Positions 35,748 to 50,100 of a stretch of 64,000 nucleotides of DNA are shown here, in pieces; within the stretch, counting starts at the first letter, position 1, and the number at the start of each line of letters is the position of its first letter. The position numbers were made by a program, and so were the translations under genes. The notes under the pieces are model-generated. The model was given only the letters and a program-made list of their open reading frames with translations. It did no database searches and was not told the DNA's origin. This DNA is from Plantago ovata (Eukaryota > Streptophyta > Magnoliopsida > Lamiales > Plantaginaceae): assembly GCA_028274465.1 (NCBI GenBank), contig CM051456.1:10629745-10693744 (forward strand), in the 5' to 3' direction.

Positions 35748-36006
35748 CTTCCTTCGTCCAATAACAAGTGTAACATTTGGTTTTAATGACTTTTTCGAGG
35801 ATTAGTTTGACCTCAAAATTAATTGTAAATCATTCAAGTAAGTAAAATAATTAAAAAATTATATTATGAAAACATAAACATTCTAGTTTCATAATATGAG
35901 GTTTTTGATTATTTTTATCGTATGATTTAAGAATAATTTAAGGTCAAAATGACCATCGAAAAAGTCAACAAAATCAAGTGTTACATTTATTATTGGACGG
36001 TAGAAG
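35748..36006. mobile_element. Stowaway-like MITE in the left palindrome arm
   Basis: 259 bp with ends CTTCCTTCGTCCAATAAC and (inverse) CTTCTACCGTCCAATAAT, flanked by TA. Same family as 24155-24409. The right arm keeps only ~107 bases of it (37626-37732), cut where the arm resumes, so a deletion in the right arm removed half the MITE and the adjacent ~190 bases. Confidence 0.8.
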
Positions 36007-36547
36007 TATGTCTTTTTTTATAAGAATATATTTTTTTAAATTAAGTATAATACACCATACAATTTTATGTTAAAAAAATAAAAATTTAAGAAGAGAATAA
36101 ATAAAACAGAAAAAAATTACGTCAATAAGATTCGAACTAACACCTTCAACTAAAATAATGATACAAATAATAGAGAAAAATCACGCCACAGGATTCGAAC
36201 CCTACACCTTATAATTAAATAATGACACATGTACGCACCAAATTGAAATTGGATAAGCAAGATCAACGGATTAAAATTGATTGGTAGGTCAATCAATTGG
36301 GTAAATCAACAGGCTTATTATATTACTTTAATTTAATTACTTTAATACAGTACATCTAATTTTCGATTTTAAACTATATATATGCACCCTTCCGGAAATA
36401 CAACAGCTACTTAATTTCTAAGCTACCATGTGATATATACAGTCTAATGTTACATATTGTAGACTATTAATCCTAATCTGTGTATAATTACAAAAATTAA
36501 ATCGTATATTTCCTCATTCAGAATAAATTATCTCTGCATACATATAT

Positions 36548-36720
36548 ATTTTTTTTTGAAACGCCTAAAAATTTTATTCAATAATCTGAGCATAAGAAAT
36601 ACTCGTGAAAAAACGACAACCTACACCGAATACAACATCCAAACCGGAAAAAAAGAGAACAAATACACATCCTCAAGGGAGCAAGGAGGGTAAATTGATT
36701 TACAAACCGACATATAAACA
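36548..36720 (-). mobile_element. LINE-like 3' tail (minus orientation)
   Basis: Read on the minus strand, the sequence ends TTGAATAAAATTTTTAGGCG then TTTC plus a poly-A run (poly-T at 36550-36558). This resembles the 3' end of plant L1-type LINEs. No reverse transcriptase frame is present here, so only a 5'-truncated tail is suggested. Confidence 0.45.
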
Positions 36721-38029
36721 TTTTGTAATTTTTTTTTCTCCATAGTAGAATGAAAAAGTGAGCGTATATAATTATAATGTAAAAGACAATTGATAAATTC
36801 AAAACAACTGCATATACTCCATAAAAGATCAATTTATTTGGAACAATCTAATAATAATGATTACAGATAATTTGTTTGGTTAGGAGGAAGTAACAATTAC
36901 ACGCATGTCATCAATGTTTTATCATGTTTAGAAACTTTGGTTTGGACTTTGGAGGTGATATTTGGTATATATTGAATGTTGGAAGACGTTGTGTGAAGGG
37001 GAAAAAGACGGTAGAGGATAGAGAAGATCAATGATGAAAATATATTAAAAAGAAAAAGGTAAATTAAAATAAAAAATAAAATAAATAATGACACATGTAC
37101 GCACCAGATTGAAACTGAATAAGTAAGATCAACGGTTTAAAATTGATTGGTAGGTCAATCAATTGATTGAATCAACATGCAGTGCAGAATCAAGAAATAA
37201 TTGTTTAATTAAATAGATGGAGAAAAAATGGGAAAGAAGATAGAGAAGAGATAATGATGAAAAGATATTAAACAAATAATTATAATAAGAAAACAATTTA
37301 AAATAAAGAATGACACATGTACGCATCAGATTGAAACTGAATAAGTAAGATCAACGGTTTAAAATTGATTGGTAGGTCAATCAATTGATTGAATCAACAG
37401 GCTTAGTATATTACTTTAATAAGGTGTAGGGTTTGAATCCTGTGATTTTTCTCATTTATTTGTATCATTATTTTAGTTGAAGGTGTTGGGTTCGAATCTT
37501 ATTGACTAATTTTTTTCTGTTTTATTTATTCTCTTCTTAAATTTATATTTTTAACGTAAAGTTGTATGGTCGTATTATACTTAATTTAAAAATAACCATG
37601 ATGTGTTCCTATAAAAAAAGACATACTTCCTCCGTCCAATAATAAATGTAACACTTGATATTGTTGACTTTTTCGATGGTCATTTTGACCTTAAATTATT
37701 CTTAAATCATACTATAAAAATAATTAAAAACCATGCGAAAGATGCATTGCAGATTTTGAAGTTGAATGTTTCCAAATCGTAGAGATGTATCTGATGGTTC
37801 TTAACTCATCGGAAGAATAGTTTTCGTATGTCTAATATAGTTCAATTCAAAACTATTAATTGCATAACTACAAAAACTATATACATTTATAGGACACCAT
37901 TTATGTTAAGTTTGAAATCATTATGTGAAGATTATATATTTACTCCGTTCATTTCAATATATTATTTAGTAAAACAATAATGTTCTACAAGATTACGCTT
38001 CACACGCGTACGCGGTTCCTAGTATATTT

Positions 38030-39069
38030 CTAATTCTACTGCTTTTAAATGCTTTTGGCTTTGTTACTTCTGTCAAACAAATTTAGTAAATTTCAATTTA
38101 GTTCAATTTGGTTAAATATTTTTTACAATATAAAAATTCAATTCGACTTTATCCGATTCAGTTATGTTTAGAAGAAAAAAAAAAGAATAATTTATGATGA
38201 ATTCAAAGGAAAAGAAAGATCTGTGATGAATTCAAAGGAAAAAAATGTACAAGCTTACAAGAAAGAAGAGTAAGCTAACGATTTATTGTTTCTTATGGCG
38301 CTAGACATATCCTAATTGAGGAGCTTCTTGGTCTGTAGTGTTCCGAGAAGAAATTGCCATTACTGTTCTAGCTTGCCGTTTCTTGTTAGCTTAAGGTTTA
38401 TCTTAATAGACCATAACTAGTTTAAATTGGAAAATACGTGTAGACTTGTTTTGAGCAGTTACTCAAATTTTGCACCCAAAGATTGTGTTACCCACCATTT
38501 CATAGGCACTAAAGGTACTATTTCAGCTTACCACAATAACGCTCACCTTCTAGTTTATTTCTTGCAACTTATTACCCTTAAAAAAGAACAAGTTGATATT
38601 AAATAATTTTGTCAATTAGAACGCAGAATATCTTTCCTTGTTAACCAAACCATCTACCAATACCAAGTAACGCATTGCTGTACAGACATGGACACAGGTA
38701 ACCACGGACTAAACTATAAAAGCCAGATTGACTTGGAGATCGCTTACAACACTGCATAACTTGGAAACAAAGAATTAAGTTGTCAATATATCTGACGACT
38801 CATGACAACATATATAATGTCTGAGAACAATTCACAACTATCATTGTCCTTGGAAGTGATCAAAACTTCCAATAGACTGCCAAATAATCCCAAAAAAAAA
38901 AAAAAAAAGTTTTAAGGGGGAAAAACAATCAAATTTAGAGAACACAGTAACCTGCCATGCTATCTGCTGATGTCAATTCTTGTGTACACACGTCATTTTG
39001 AACCGATTCCACAACCAAAAATTTCATGCTTAATAACGAGTTACTCCAGTTTTAGGAGCTACACCCAAC
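38030..39069. other. Intergenic region downstream of SEC31
   Basis: AT-rich, with an A-run at 38892-38908. The part nearest 39069 should be the SEC31 3' UTR. No other gene or repeat recognised. Confidence 0.4.
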
Positions 39070-42000
39070 TTATCTCACACTCTGTCTAGTCTTGATCATT
39101 CTTTTCAATGTTGCCAGCCAAAAGTTGCATTCATCCCAATCACTTGTTGTAAGGAGCACCTAAGCAACATCAATCAGCACCGTAAGCATTTTAGATAACA
39201 TTATACACTGCACAATTTCAAATTTCAGGGGGGATGACATGACATGGTGTGCATGCTTGGGCTAGGTAAACAGCACATTTTTATCAAGCGACTTTAAAGT
39301 GATTTCCTCAATTAATAATGCAACACCTAACCAACATTATACAGAACACGATTTCAAATTTCCGGGGGGCACAACATAATGTACATGCTTAGTGTAGGAA
39401 AGCTGCACACTTTGATAGAGCACGGGGAGTTTAAACTTTAAAAAGTTATCCTCAATTAATGATGCTACACATAGTGACGAGAGATATACCTGGATTTGGA
39501 GAGCAGTAGCAAAATCACCATGGTCCAGTGCCTGACATAGCTGTACAAGCTTTTCTGCAGCATTTTTTGATATGTCACCACTATTGAGCTTTGCAAACAA
39601 GGCACCCAACTTCTTTGAGTTGTCATCAATTTCCCTCCTCTTAGATGGATTTGCCCTTGCTCCTCCCAATGCTTCAGATGTCTCGTTAAAAAGTCGAGTC
39701 AACGTGGCAATAACAGGCTTCTGTTGAACTGTAGCAGATTAACCAAACAAAAAAAAAAAAGTTTTAAAATGGTGCCAGCAAACTATTCCTAGATAATAGA
39801 TGTACAAAACCCCAGAGGAAATATGTTCCCGTTTAGGAATCAAAGAATAGTCAAAGGGGGGAATGTGGTAAGTCATTCTAGGTACTGCATTAGTTGACAG
39901 GAGAAATTGAAACATATATTAAGAGAAGTAGAAGGCAGTGACAAAAACATTTCATCTGGTTTGATGTCCAACTAATACTAACAATAAAAACAACAATAAT
40001 AACAATAAATAAATAAAAACTTCCACTGATGAAAGGGTAAGCCCTCAAAGTAAAATGTATAGTAGTCAAGATCTTTATATGTAGCCGGAGTAAAATCTCT
40101 AAATATATTTGTTAGGCAGTGAAAAATGAAGATCATCGAGTTTTAGTACAGAATGACAAGAGCCATTGAAGAGAGTGATAATCAAGTTTCCTAATCAACA
40201 TCTAATCTTGTCCGATATTTAACTATCTAAATCTGCATGGTTATAACATATATAAACCAAGAAAGCACGCTTGTTGTGTGTAAAGACAGGGTTAGGATTT
40301 GTTCAGAGCCTTATTTATTCCCATGGCTGGACGTCAATTATGAGTTGCAGCATATAGACAACTGTAAGAGAAAGACACTTTACCAGGTACATTTGAAATA
40401 TCCACAGTCTGAACTGTTGGTGGAGGAGCAGGAGGAGCAGCAGCTACTGTTTGCATAGGAGCAGGCTGAGTAGGGCTAGAAGGTTGTGCAGGGCTCATCC
40501 CTGGCCGTCCAACCCCTGGGTTATTCACAGGCATGAACCCTCTAGGTTGTGACGTAGGCACAATCTGGGGCATCCTTGGGCCAGGAGTTGCTCCATAACC
40601 AGGAACTCCCGGAGAGCCTGACTGGTGACTCGGGTTCTGAAGATAAAATAAGCGTCAAACTTATAATGACCATTTAAAATGACAAAAATAAGAATAGATA
40701 GAATATTAAGTAAAACACACGGTTAAATGTTTCATATTCTGACCTACGATAGCCTTTCTTTAAATCCATTAAGACATATTTAGGTCAAGATAACAGGTAG
40801 AGGTGATAACTGATATGGTGAACCAATTAAAGATATCTAGTAATGCAAGTGAAGTAGTAAACTCCCACCATGCCATAGACACCCACGTCGAAATGGGCAA
40901 AGTAGGACACTTATTTAAGGGATAGGTTTTAGGTGACTAGGATAAGAAAAGACAATGCGCAACAATTTTGCAGAAAAATGTCACTCATAAAAAAATAGGT
41001 GGCAGCTTACTGGATATAACTGAGAACCCAATGTCGGCTGCTGATATTGCTCCACATTCTTTAATACAGGTGGATTTGCAGGAACAAATTTTGCAGGAGG
41101 CTGGGTATTAAGGGGAGGCAGAGGAAAGTTTGCCTGCCAAAATGTTGGATCCAATCAGTAAATATCTATACATATATTGCAATTGCAATCAAATCTAACA
41201 TGGGAAGGAGTATTATTTGCATATACGAGCGCAAAACTAAAATAAATGATGTTACCACAGGAGCTGGGTTTGCAGGAGAAGGAATAAACATGGCAGGTTG
41301 CTGGTGATGGGCATTAGGTTGTGGAGTTGGCTGGTATGTGCCAGGATTACTGAAACCCCTGTTATATTGCTGGAAGTTGTCACTATAGGGACTATTTGGG
41401 ACAGTTGGTTGCGCGTGGGGAGCCATTGTTTCCTGAGAGAGATAAAACAACCACAAATATAACAGACAGAAACCAACCACAATAACGTTACACATGAACA
41501 AGCAGGAAAAAGCAAACAATTACCGGATAATAATGCTGAGAGGGATCAACAACGCCATAACTCCGTTGATCAACAGCATATGAAGACCCGGTTTGTACAT
41601 TAGAATTATCATAAGTCTGAGATATGTCATTTTCTGCACATGATATTCATAGGATCAGTTGAGAATATAAGCTATATACAGTTAAGCATACATAAAGTAG
41701 ATATCTGTAATGGATAAGATTTGATGACGATGTTTGGATGAAAGCCCAAAAAGAATAAACACATTTGTTTCTGAAAGGTAAACAGCCATTGCAAACGAAC
41801 TACAAGTTTGTGATGCGCTTGGTTTTGAAATTAGTGGCAAATTTATGGAGATGCCATGAATCTTCCAAGTACCAACCCAAAGCAGAAGCAGGGAATTGCA
41901 TTTGCAGATAGCGAAAAAAATCAATTGTTTACAGTTTGTTCAGCCTATGAACAATGAAAATATACACACAACACAAAACTTCACAAATACTTCGAATTAC

Positions 42001-45000
42001 ATAATCTGCTTAGAACTCCAAATTTTGTGTCATGTAAATATCTAATGAATCGACCTACCAGTTGCTTACGGTGCCAAAGGAAAAATTGAAATATCATCAG
42101 CAAAAAAAAAAAACAAGAAAAGAGACTATAAGAGCAAAGACCCACCTGGCTCAGTTGAACGAGCTATACGATCTCGTAAGATTGTAAGTTCCGTTGACAA
42201 CTCTCCTGTCCCAAGAAGATTCAAATACTCCATTGCTGTGGTTAAAAGCCCTTGACTTGCCAAAATTTCAGCGTACTTCTCAACAAGTCTACATAGTGAA
42301 GCACTAAATTGCTTCTGTCCAGTTGCCAAGGCAAAGACAATGGTCTTCTCCATTAAATCCTTGCAAAAAGAATAGAACATATAAGTCTGTGTATCAGCTA
42401 TATTGAAGGATCACCCTCTAATGTTTAGTGAATGAAACTCACCTGTAGACGATCTACATATGTCTTTCCCTCATGCTCTATTGCCAGATCCTTTGACCAC
42501 ATTTCCACTGCTTTGTCAATATTGCCAGCACATATATAACACAGAGTTGCAGCAGCAGTATTACCACCAGCCACGAGTCTAGATGCGAGGGTGTCACATA
42601 ATAGAGTCCATTCCTCTGTCTGTGCAAACTGAAAGTTGCAATAGGCATAATAATCTTAAGAAATAGACAAAGATAATAAAATAAGACAAATTTGTGCAAA
42701 AACGAATGAACTTGAAGTTACAGAATCATGAGACGAAGACATATTCTTATTTAACTTGGCACGCAGAAATAATACACATAGAAAAAATACCATTTAACAC
42801 AAGCAAACGAACACTATTCGTGCACTGGGGTCATAGTTCCTAGAACCATGTACAGTGGCAAAAACAATATGAAACATAGAGGGCTAACTGAGCAGTTTCC
42901 ACACCCACAAAGGAAAGAGAACCAAAAGAAAAGGTAAAGAAAAACAACCCCAAACACCATGATTTTGTTGAATCTCCAATTTTATATCAGTGTCAACTCT
43001 CAAGTAACAACTAATTTATGGAAATTTTAACTAGGACGAGAAATTTCACCTTATATATTTGTGACGGCTACAAACAATCCTATATCTACAACATATACAT
43101 CTGGTAAAATACTCTCTACTCAGAGAACCTGAAATTAAGTTGCATCTACCGTGCAGGCTGTATATGTTAAAAGTTGTAGTTAGGCTTTTGAGATCATCTA
43201 TGTAAGGAACGGGTTAAAACCCAATCCATTTAAAAGCCTACGTGGAGTACAGTGAAATATCCCAAAAACTTATTTGACACATGGGTGAGGGTAATAAACC
43301 AAGCCAGTAACTAAGAAACCACCATTAATTTAATGACAATAAAGAGCATATTCATGATCTCAGCATCATGATTTTTTCGATAGATGAGACTTACAGTGCA
43401 AAAGAGCGCAAGTGTTTCCTTCCATGACTTCAAGGGCCTGGTGTTTGCTATGCTCATTAGATCCTTATTTACCATGGCGCCAACTATCTAAAATCATAAA
43501 AAGAAATCAAGAAACGCCAACAGGATCAGCAAGAATGAACTCTTCACACTAAGAAAAGAAAATAGGTCTAAAAAGTCTGCTATTGGAAATCTGTTAATGT
43601 AATTTATGACCTTTAGATATGGAGCATGGCTGGTCTTGAGGTACTGATCACGAGTGCGCTCCCATAGGGAAGGACCACCAACATTAGCAATGACCAAAGC
43701 ATCTGCCAATCTACCAGCAGAAATGCACTGTTCCACTGCTCCCTTGTAGTCCCCGACAACCAAAGCATGTTGCACAGCATCATCAAATGCAGGATCAGCA
43801 CTTTCTTCTTGTCCATTAACTTCTTCTTGGGGTATGTTTACAGGATCAGTATTGACAAAGTCATTCTTAGATGCAGCTAATGGTGTATCTGCCTTAGGAC
43901 TGGGAAGATTGTTAAAGAAATCTTCCCCATTGTCCACAGCAAATAACACAGATTCTTTTTTCTCAAAAACATCTTCTGTATTAGTCATGCCCTCATCCAG
44001 ACTAAGAGCATTTACTTGATCAGAGAGACCATCCTGAACTGTATCACTCTCTTCAGCAGGAAGCTTGAAACCAAGATGGGTAAGAAGATTTGACCTTGCG
44101 CTCCCATCCTCAGCAAACATAACTTTCATGAAGCTCCATATCTCCCTCTCTTCCTCAGATCTGATGAGAAGAACAATAATAAGTTATAGACAAGATGTGG
44201 AAATTACCTATGTCTAACATAATTTTACTGGAGATGATAGGAACAAGAACAATAGGTTACATACTCGGACTCTTGGGACTTCTTATCACAAAATACTTTC
44301 AGGGCAGATCTCTCTCCATTCTGTATTGCAGATTCAAATTCAGTAGATCGGCCCACTAGACCCTTTTCTGTAACCAAGGTATTCACATAAACCTGGAAAA
44401 GGAGGACACATGGGCATAAGACATTAAATCGAAAAATCCCAGGAAAAAGCAAAAATGTTTAAGCTCCGACATTATACCTCAGAAGACCTTGGAGTTTCTA
44501 ACGAGTTAAAAGATACAAGCTTGCCTCCAAAGCCAAATGAGACTCCAGCTTTACGTTTATACCACTTCGGGGCCCTGAAATTTGCTGCACAATGCATGAC
44601 CCATGAGAACAATGACAAAACATATACATAAAGCGGTGAGAAAATACTAAATAGAACAAGACAGAATAAATAATAGTGTGAACAACAAAATACTGGAATG
44701 CAATGCCAACATCAATATTGCATCCTCAAATAAAATCGTTCCTCTGGGTAATAAACGCAATACCTGCATTGATACCACTCTCTGCAGCACCATACCGGCC
44801 ACAGCCCTGCAATGAACAACAAAAAACACGATTACAGATCCATAATTGATAAAAGCAAGTGAAGAAGAGCTACTGCATTTTTATTTTTTTCATCTACATA
44901 TAGGAGTAATTATCTCAGTGCTTCACTTATATATAATTTATCAATCCCATCTCCACCAAACCAAGTACAAAGATCAACCACCTCCAGTGTTTATATCATA

Positions 45001-45583
45001 GATTCATAATCATATTAACTTATTAATAAACCACCAATTAACCAACACCAATTAACTAAATTAGCGATATAAATCAAATGAAATTACCTCTACATTATAA
45101 ATTCCAATTTTCCCATCAAATGACGATGCCGATATAACTCCTGGAATCTTAGAGTACCACTGAACATCAAAATTCCAATTGGTTCCGGCGGGTAACTCAC
45201 CCACAATCTACACATAATTGCAAATATAATCACACTTAAAGGGTTGGAACAAATATCACATTACTCCACTATGATATATAACAACAAAGTATCACCTCTC
45301 CGGATACAGTGTCCCAGCAGATAGTGCGGTTATCTTTGGCACAAGTGAGCAGATAAGAGCTGTCAAAGGGGCACCATGACATGGCTATCACTCCTGCAGC
45401 AAGTAATATTTCGATCAGATGTTTGTAAAACGATGAGAGTATCAAAGACCAAGATCATCAGAATACTGAAGATTTGAGTTTGGCCAACACCTAAAACAAA
45501 CTAAAAAAAGAATAAAGAATGTGTGATATATGCTAAAAGCTAACAACATTTCAGTTTGAATGTGCTCTCTGCAGACAACAAGA

Positions 45584-45640
<57 letters not shown>

Positions 45641-48600
45641 TTCCCCAATCACTACTGTCAGATAAAGGAAGAGCACTCTAGTAAAGCTTGGATCAATCAG
45701 TTTCCAAATACTGAAAATCAACCATCAATACTTTTATCTATTTATTGAGCTCCATGATATAACCAAAAAAAAAAAAAATCAAATTAGTTCGGAGCTAAAT
45801 ATCTTTTGGGGCCTATTTTCCTCAGTTTGATATACAGTCTCAACCCACACTAGGAGAGAACGCTTAAGAAAATGTTCAATAGAACTTGTATTAGGTAATA
45901 TTGTAGACAATAAAGGTTGACATAAATTTGTACTAAGCAATCTATTACCACGACTTTTCAACTTCAATTTTGGTATTGTTTTTCCTCCTACTACTTGTGC
46001 ACGAGAAAAGTTAATTAGATTCAACGATCAATAATTTCCTGGTAAAAAATATAAAATAAAATAAACCTGTACCAGTATCATAATGTGTATATCATACAAA
46101 AGGAGTTCAATTTTGTAAACTTTAATCTTTCTTTGAGAATGAGATAATTTTACAATAATCTAAATAAATAAATAAAAATAAACATCACTTGCATGACGAT
46201 GATATGTCATTCTTAACAAATAAGTTTACGTCTATACATTTAAATAAGCCTCACTATGTTTATTTCCAGTAAAATCAGCTTTCTAAGTATTTGCTAATTT
46301 TAGTTCTATCTCCAGAGGTGACAAGAAAACATTAAACATGAACACTTAAACATGTGTTTCCATCGTTATCAAATAACACTACAAAAATAAATGGCTAAAC
46401 CAGACTAGAGAGCAGCTCAACAAATAGCAAAATAATCAGTAAAAAGCATGCAAATAGCATAGATAACGTGTGTAAATATAACTTTTTTGTAGGTGAACCA
46501 CGTAACGATGTACCTTTAGTGTGCCCTACGAACTCTTTCACTGGAGACATAATATTCCGCATATCCCACAGCTGAACATGAAATTTTGCCGGTTAAATTT
46601 ATTATAAGAAATTAAGAATTTAAGGGTATCTATTCCATTAAACTGAACAAATAAAGAGTAAAATATTCAGCACCCTCAGAGAAGGGGAACTATCTTCATC
46701 TGATGCAACAATAAGCTGAGTAGCAATATCAGGATTCCACTGCAAAACAGAGCATCGCCTTCGAATTGGATCTGGGAAACTGCACACGTCATATTAAAGA
46801 TCAGGGGAGAAAAGTATAAAAGGATCTGGAAACTAACAACGTCCAAAGTTTACTTCTGGTGGAAAACGTATTTACCTTAAAACTGGTTTTTGCTTCTTCA
46901 GATCCCAAACAACTGAACAGAAAAGAAATATCTGTGAATACAAAATGTAAACTAATAAGGTCCAGCAAAACATCACAGATAGAGTATCTCTTACCAGTCG
47001 TCCCATTATATGATGTAGAAGCCAGGATATGCTGCACTTTGCTATTCCAGGACAGGTATGAAATTTCACCCTGTGTTGCAGATCCACTCCCCTAAAATAA
47101 AATTTCCATATTTGAGTTCTCAGGCTGAAATTACAGATGATATTAAAGGTGATTAACTAAAAGACAGCAATTCAGAAACTGGGTTGAGCTAAAACCATAT
47201 CCCAACGTAGAGAAATTGCGCTGAACATTGACAGCAAAATTATAAAAAGAAAATTCAGGCTAGCCATATTGAAGGATGTCATAAATTGGTATTGCTACTG
47301 TTATAAAAGTACAATTCCACTAAATTATATTGCCCCATGACTTAATTTATATTGCATCCTATACCAGAAAAAAAAAAAAGTTCTTCCCATACATGTGTAT
47401 TAACGAAATTGATTTATAAAAACTCTTAACTATCTAATGATCCCAGTGCCTTTAAACACAGAGTCTTGTGCTCTCAATTCAATCCACAACTTGGACTTCC
47501 ACACATCAACTCGACTAGATATACAACATGCACGCATGACTGATCTCTGTGCTGCTATGTTTGTAAAAGGTCCAAGCTACTTGATACTGAGTGTTCTTAA
47601 TCCCCCAACGGAAATAACACGAACATAAATTAAATTAAATAAGAAGTATCATGGTAGTCAAAGACTGGGGAGAAAAATAGAACATCATGGGTGTATGATT
47701 CTGCCCTATCTTTTCCAAAATGAGCCTCATCATACTACACGAAAGAGATATCCGATTTTTATTATGTCCATTTGAATTATGGATTGCATATTTGTGAGAA
47801 ACAGACAGGGGAAGGGGCATTGGGATTGTCAAGGAGAAAGGCCTGGCGTAACTTCTCGCGAGAATAACAACAAAACCCTCTCAAAAACAGGTGACAGTCC
47901 TTTACAGTGTTAGAAACAACACAGAAAATTATGTGCTTCCTATAAGTATCAGGGTAGGAGAGCTCACACTTCATTCCGGTCATGTCCAAACTGCAAGTTC
48001 TTATGTACTAATTGTCATTTAGTGTGTTTGCTGCTTTCAAGAAATACATTGCATGCATATGTCCTCATTTTTGGGAACATTTTATAGCTTAAAAACAATT
48101 CTGCATTCATATAACTCAATACCTTCAGTGGCGGAAAATGACTTGGTTCTGATGGTTTTGCAACATCCCATATGCAAATATCACCTTCATCAGCACCAGA
48201 AGCAAGAAGGTTTGGAGTAATAGAATTGAACTCCAGCCCACGAACCTGAAAATATATACATTGAACCAAATAAGCAAGCCATCATCCATCAAAGATAACA
48301 TAATGAGATAGAAAAAGAAAATATCATAGACAAAATAAAGAGATGGAAAAGGAAATGCTGACAAAAATTATAGACTTACAGGCCCCCTGTGTCTTGACAG
48401 ATTACTAACAAAAGCTTGATCACTTGTCTCACGTCTGAAAGAAAGAAAATAATATAAATAAATCAATAAGAAACACAACATAACCAATCACTTGTTAGAA
48501 GGGGAAAAAATAAAAGCAACAGCAAGAAGGCAACTAAGCCCTGCTCTAGTGTGTAGTCCAGAAAATTAACAAGACTGCCATACCGACACAGTAAAGCCAG

Positions 48601-50100
48601 ACTCGCTTGTAAATAGCAATATAATCAGAAGTAAAGGAACGCTGTAATTTATGATTGGTGAAGTTAGCAACAAAGCACCTCAAAAATGGACTATAATGAT
48701 AGGGTCAGGCACTAGTTTCATGCTATGAGAGAAGGTGCATTAATTTTATCAGGCACAAAAACAGAATCACCTTATGGAATCTTTGGAACCAGTTACCTTC
48801 CTATAAGTGCTGGTGGAACGACATCGTTGGAAGCCAAAAAATCATTTGTCTATAATCTCAGTAACATCCAACCAAACTCTTAAGTTCCACGGAGAATAAA
48901 TGTGACCATTATTACAAATTATGTTGCTCACAAATTAAGAACGTAAATAACAGATTTGGTGATGCTTAAAAAAGGCCTCTAAGTTCATTATATTTGAATC
49001 TCCCTTTGGTTTTATACATACTACAGCAGTTCCATCGTTCCGTTATACCAATGTCCAACTTTTGTACAGTTTGATCAATCAACATTTATTTCTGGAGTAT
49101 CAAGTTCCGATCTATCATGGCCAACTTGGTAACTCCTAATAACTATTTCAGTATGTAACCAAAATTACTATCTTCAAATGCAGTTATTGTCTTAAAGTGT
49201 CGAGTAATTCTGCCTCACAGCCTTGTTAGACGATTAAAACAAGATAACAGAGAACCTAAGGGGGTAAACAAAAAAAGAAGTAGAAAGTATGAAACTCCAG
49301 CCCATCTAATAAAACCAATTTTATGCATGTGAAACAAGTGGAGACAATTTTCAACCAGGCTCTACATAATCCCAATGATTCATGTAAGAACACCGATCCA
49401 ACTCTTCTCATTAAATCAGAGCCCCCATCAGCACCGGACTGGAACACAACAGAATTCACCCTATCCTATCCCATGGGATCACAATTTTAATATATCCCAT
49501 CACATACAACAACAGAATTCACCCTATCCTATCCTATGGGATCACAGTTCACTCTTATCCTATCACATAACAGCATTGATGATTCCATGCATATCAGTCA
49601 AAATCAGCTATAAAAATCCCTAACTCACATCCAACTATAAAGGCAAACTGATCTAAAAGCAGCCACAATCACAAACCAACCAATGATAATCAACAAGATC
49701 AATAGTAATGATGAATTAAATCCAAACTATAAACATAAATTAATCAAAATGCAGCTACAATCAGTCCACAAACTTACCGGATCAGATGATAAGGATTCCA
49801 TAGACCAATGTTGCCATCCACGAGTCCACCAGCAATGAGCCCAAGCGAATATTCATCATCCGAATTCGGAGTACCTTTGCTCCATGAAATCCGATTGAAT
49901 CTCTCGGAGCTCTGTGCGGTTCCAGCTAGAGCCAATTGCCGATCGTCTGATATGAAATCCATTTCAAATATGTCCAGATTCGCAGAGGAGCTGAAGTGCA
50001 GATCCACCGCACCCGCCATAGTCCCGGCCGCCATGTAAGCACCGTCCGGCGAGAACGCCGACGAAGCGGATCTGTTCACGCCCTTTATACACCACGACAT
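39070..50100 (-). CDS. SEC31: COPII outer-coat protein SEC31 (SEC31B-like)
   Basis: 22 exons with consistent phase encode 1109 residues, close to Arabidopsis SEC31B (~1100). Exons: 49778-50100, 48380-48434, 48123-48245, 46995-47091, 46876-46912, 46674-46779, 46514-46571, 45296-45393, 45088-45207, 44764-44806, 44478-44584, 44265-44392, 43611-44160, 43395-43487, 42443-42628, 42146-42359, 41524-41633, 41256-41432, 41011-41133, 40384-40636, 39490-39728, 39070-39159. With Sec13 it forms the outer cage of ER-to-Golgi vesicles and stimulates Sar1. Seven WD repeats fill ~1-340 ([40 protein letters not shown]). An alpha-solenoid follows ([20 protein letters not shown]), then a Pro/Gln-rich region (~770-990) and a conserved C-terminal helical domain ([20 protein letters not shown]). 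All introns appear GT-AG. No defects. Confidence 0.96.
45586..45637. repeat. (AT)26 microsatellite in a SEC31 intron
   Basis: 52 bases of pure AT dinucleotide between SEC31 exons 7 and 8. Likely length-variable between individuals. Confidence 0.95.

Larger units (their letters stand above)
35150..38022. repeat. Nested palindromic repeat complex with outward-facing Helitron-like 3' ends
   Basis: 35260-35557 is the reverse complement of 37733-38022, and 36007-36212 is the reverse complement of 37425-37625. The outermost bases on both sides are CTAG, each preceded (reading outward) by a GC-rich hairpin: CACACGC-GTA-GCGTGTG on the left and CGCGTACGCG on the right. These resemble Helitron 3' ends. 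A ~100-bp module beginning TGACACATGTACGCA occurs at 36223, 37089 and 37311, and inverted at 35150-35255. No coding sequence. No Helitron 5' end (TC) was found for either side, so the family call is tentative. Confidence 0.75.

Noticed and set aside
36578-37094. Short hydrophobic ORFs on the minus strand
   Set aside because: Low-complexity AT-rich sequence within a LINE-like tail and repeats; no family features.
45442-45748. ORFs with YIYIYIYI runs on both strands
   Set aside because: Translation of the AT dinucleotide repeat inside a SEC31 intron.
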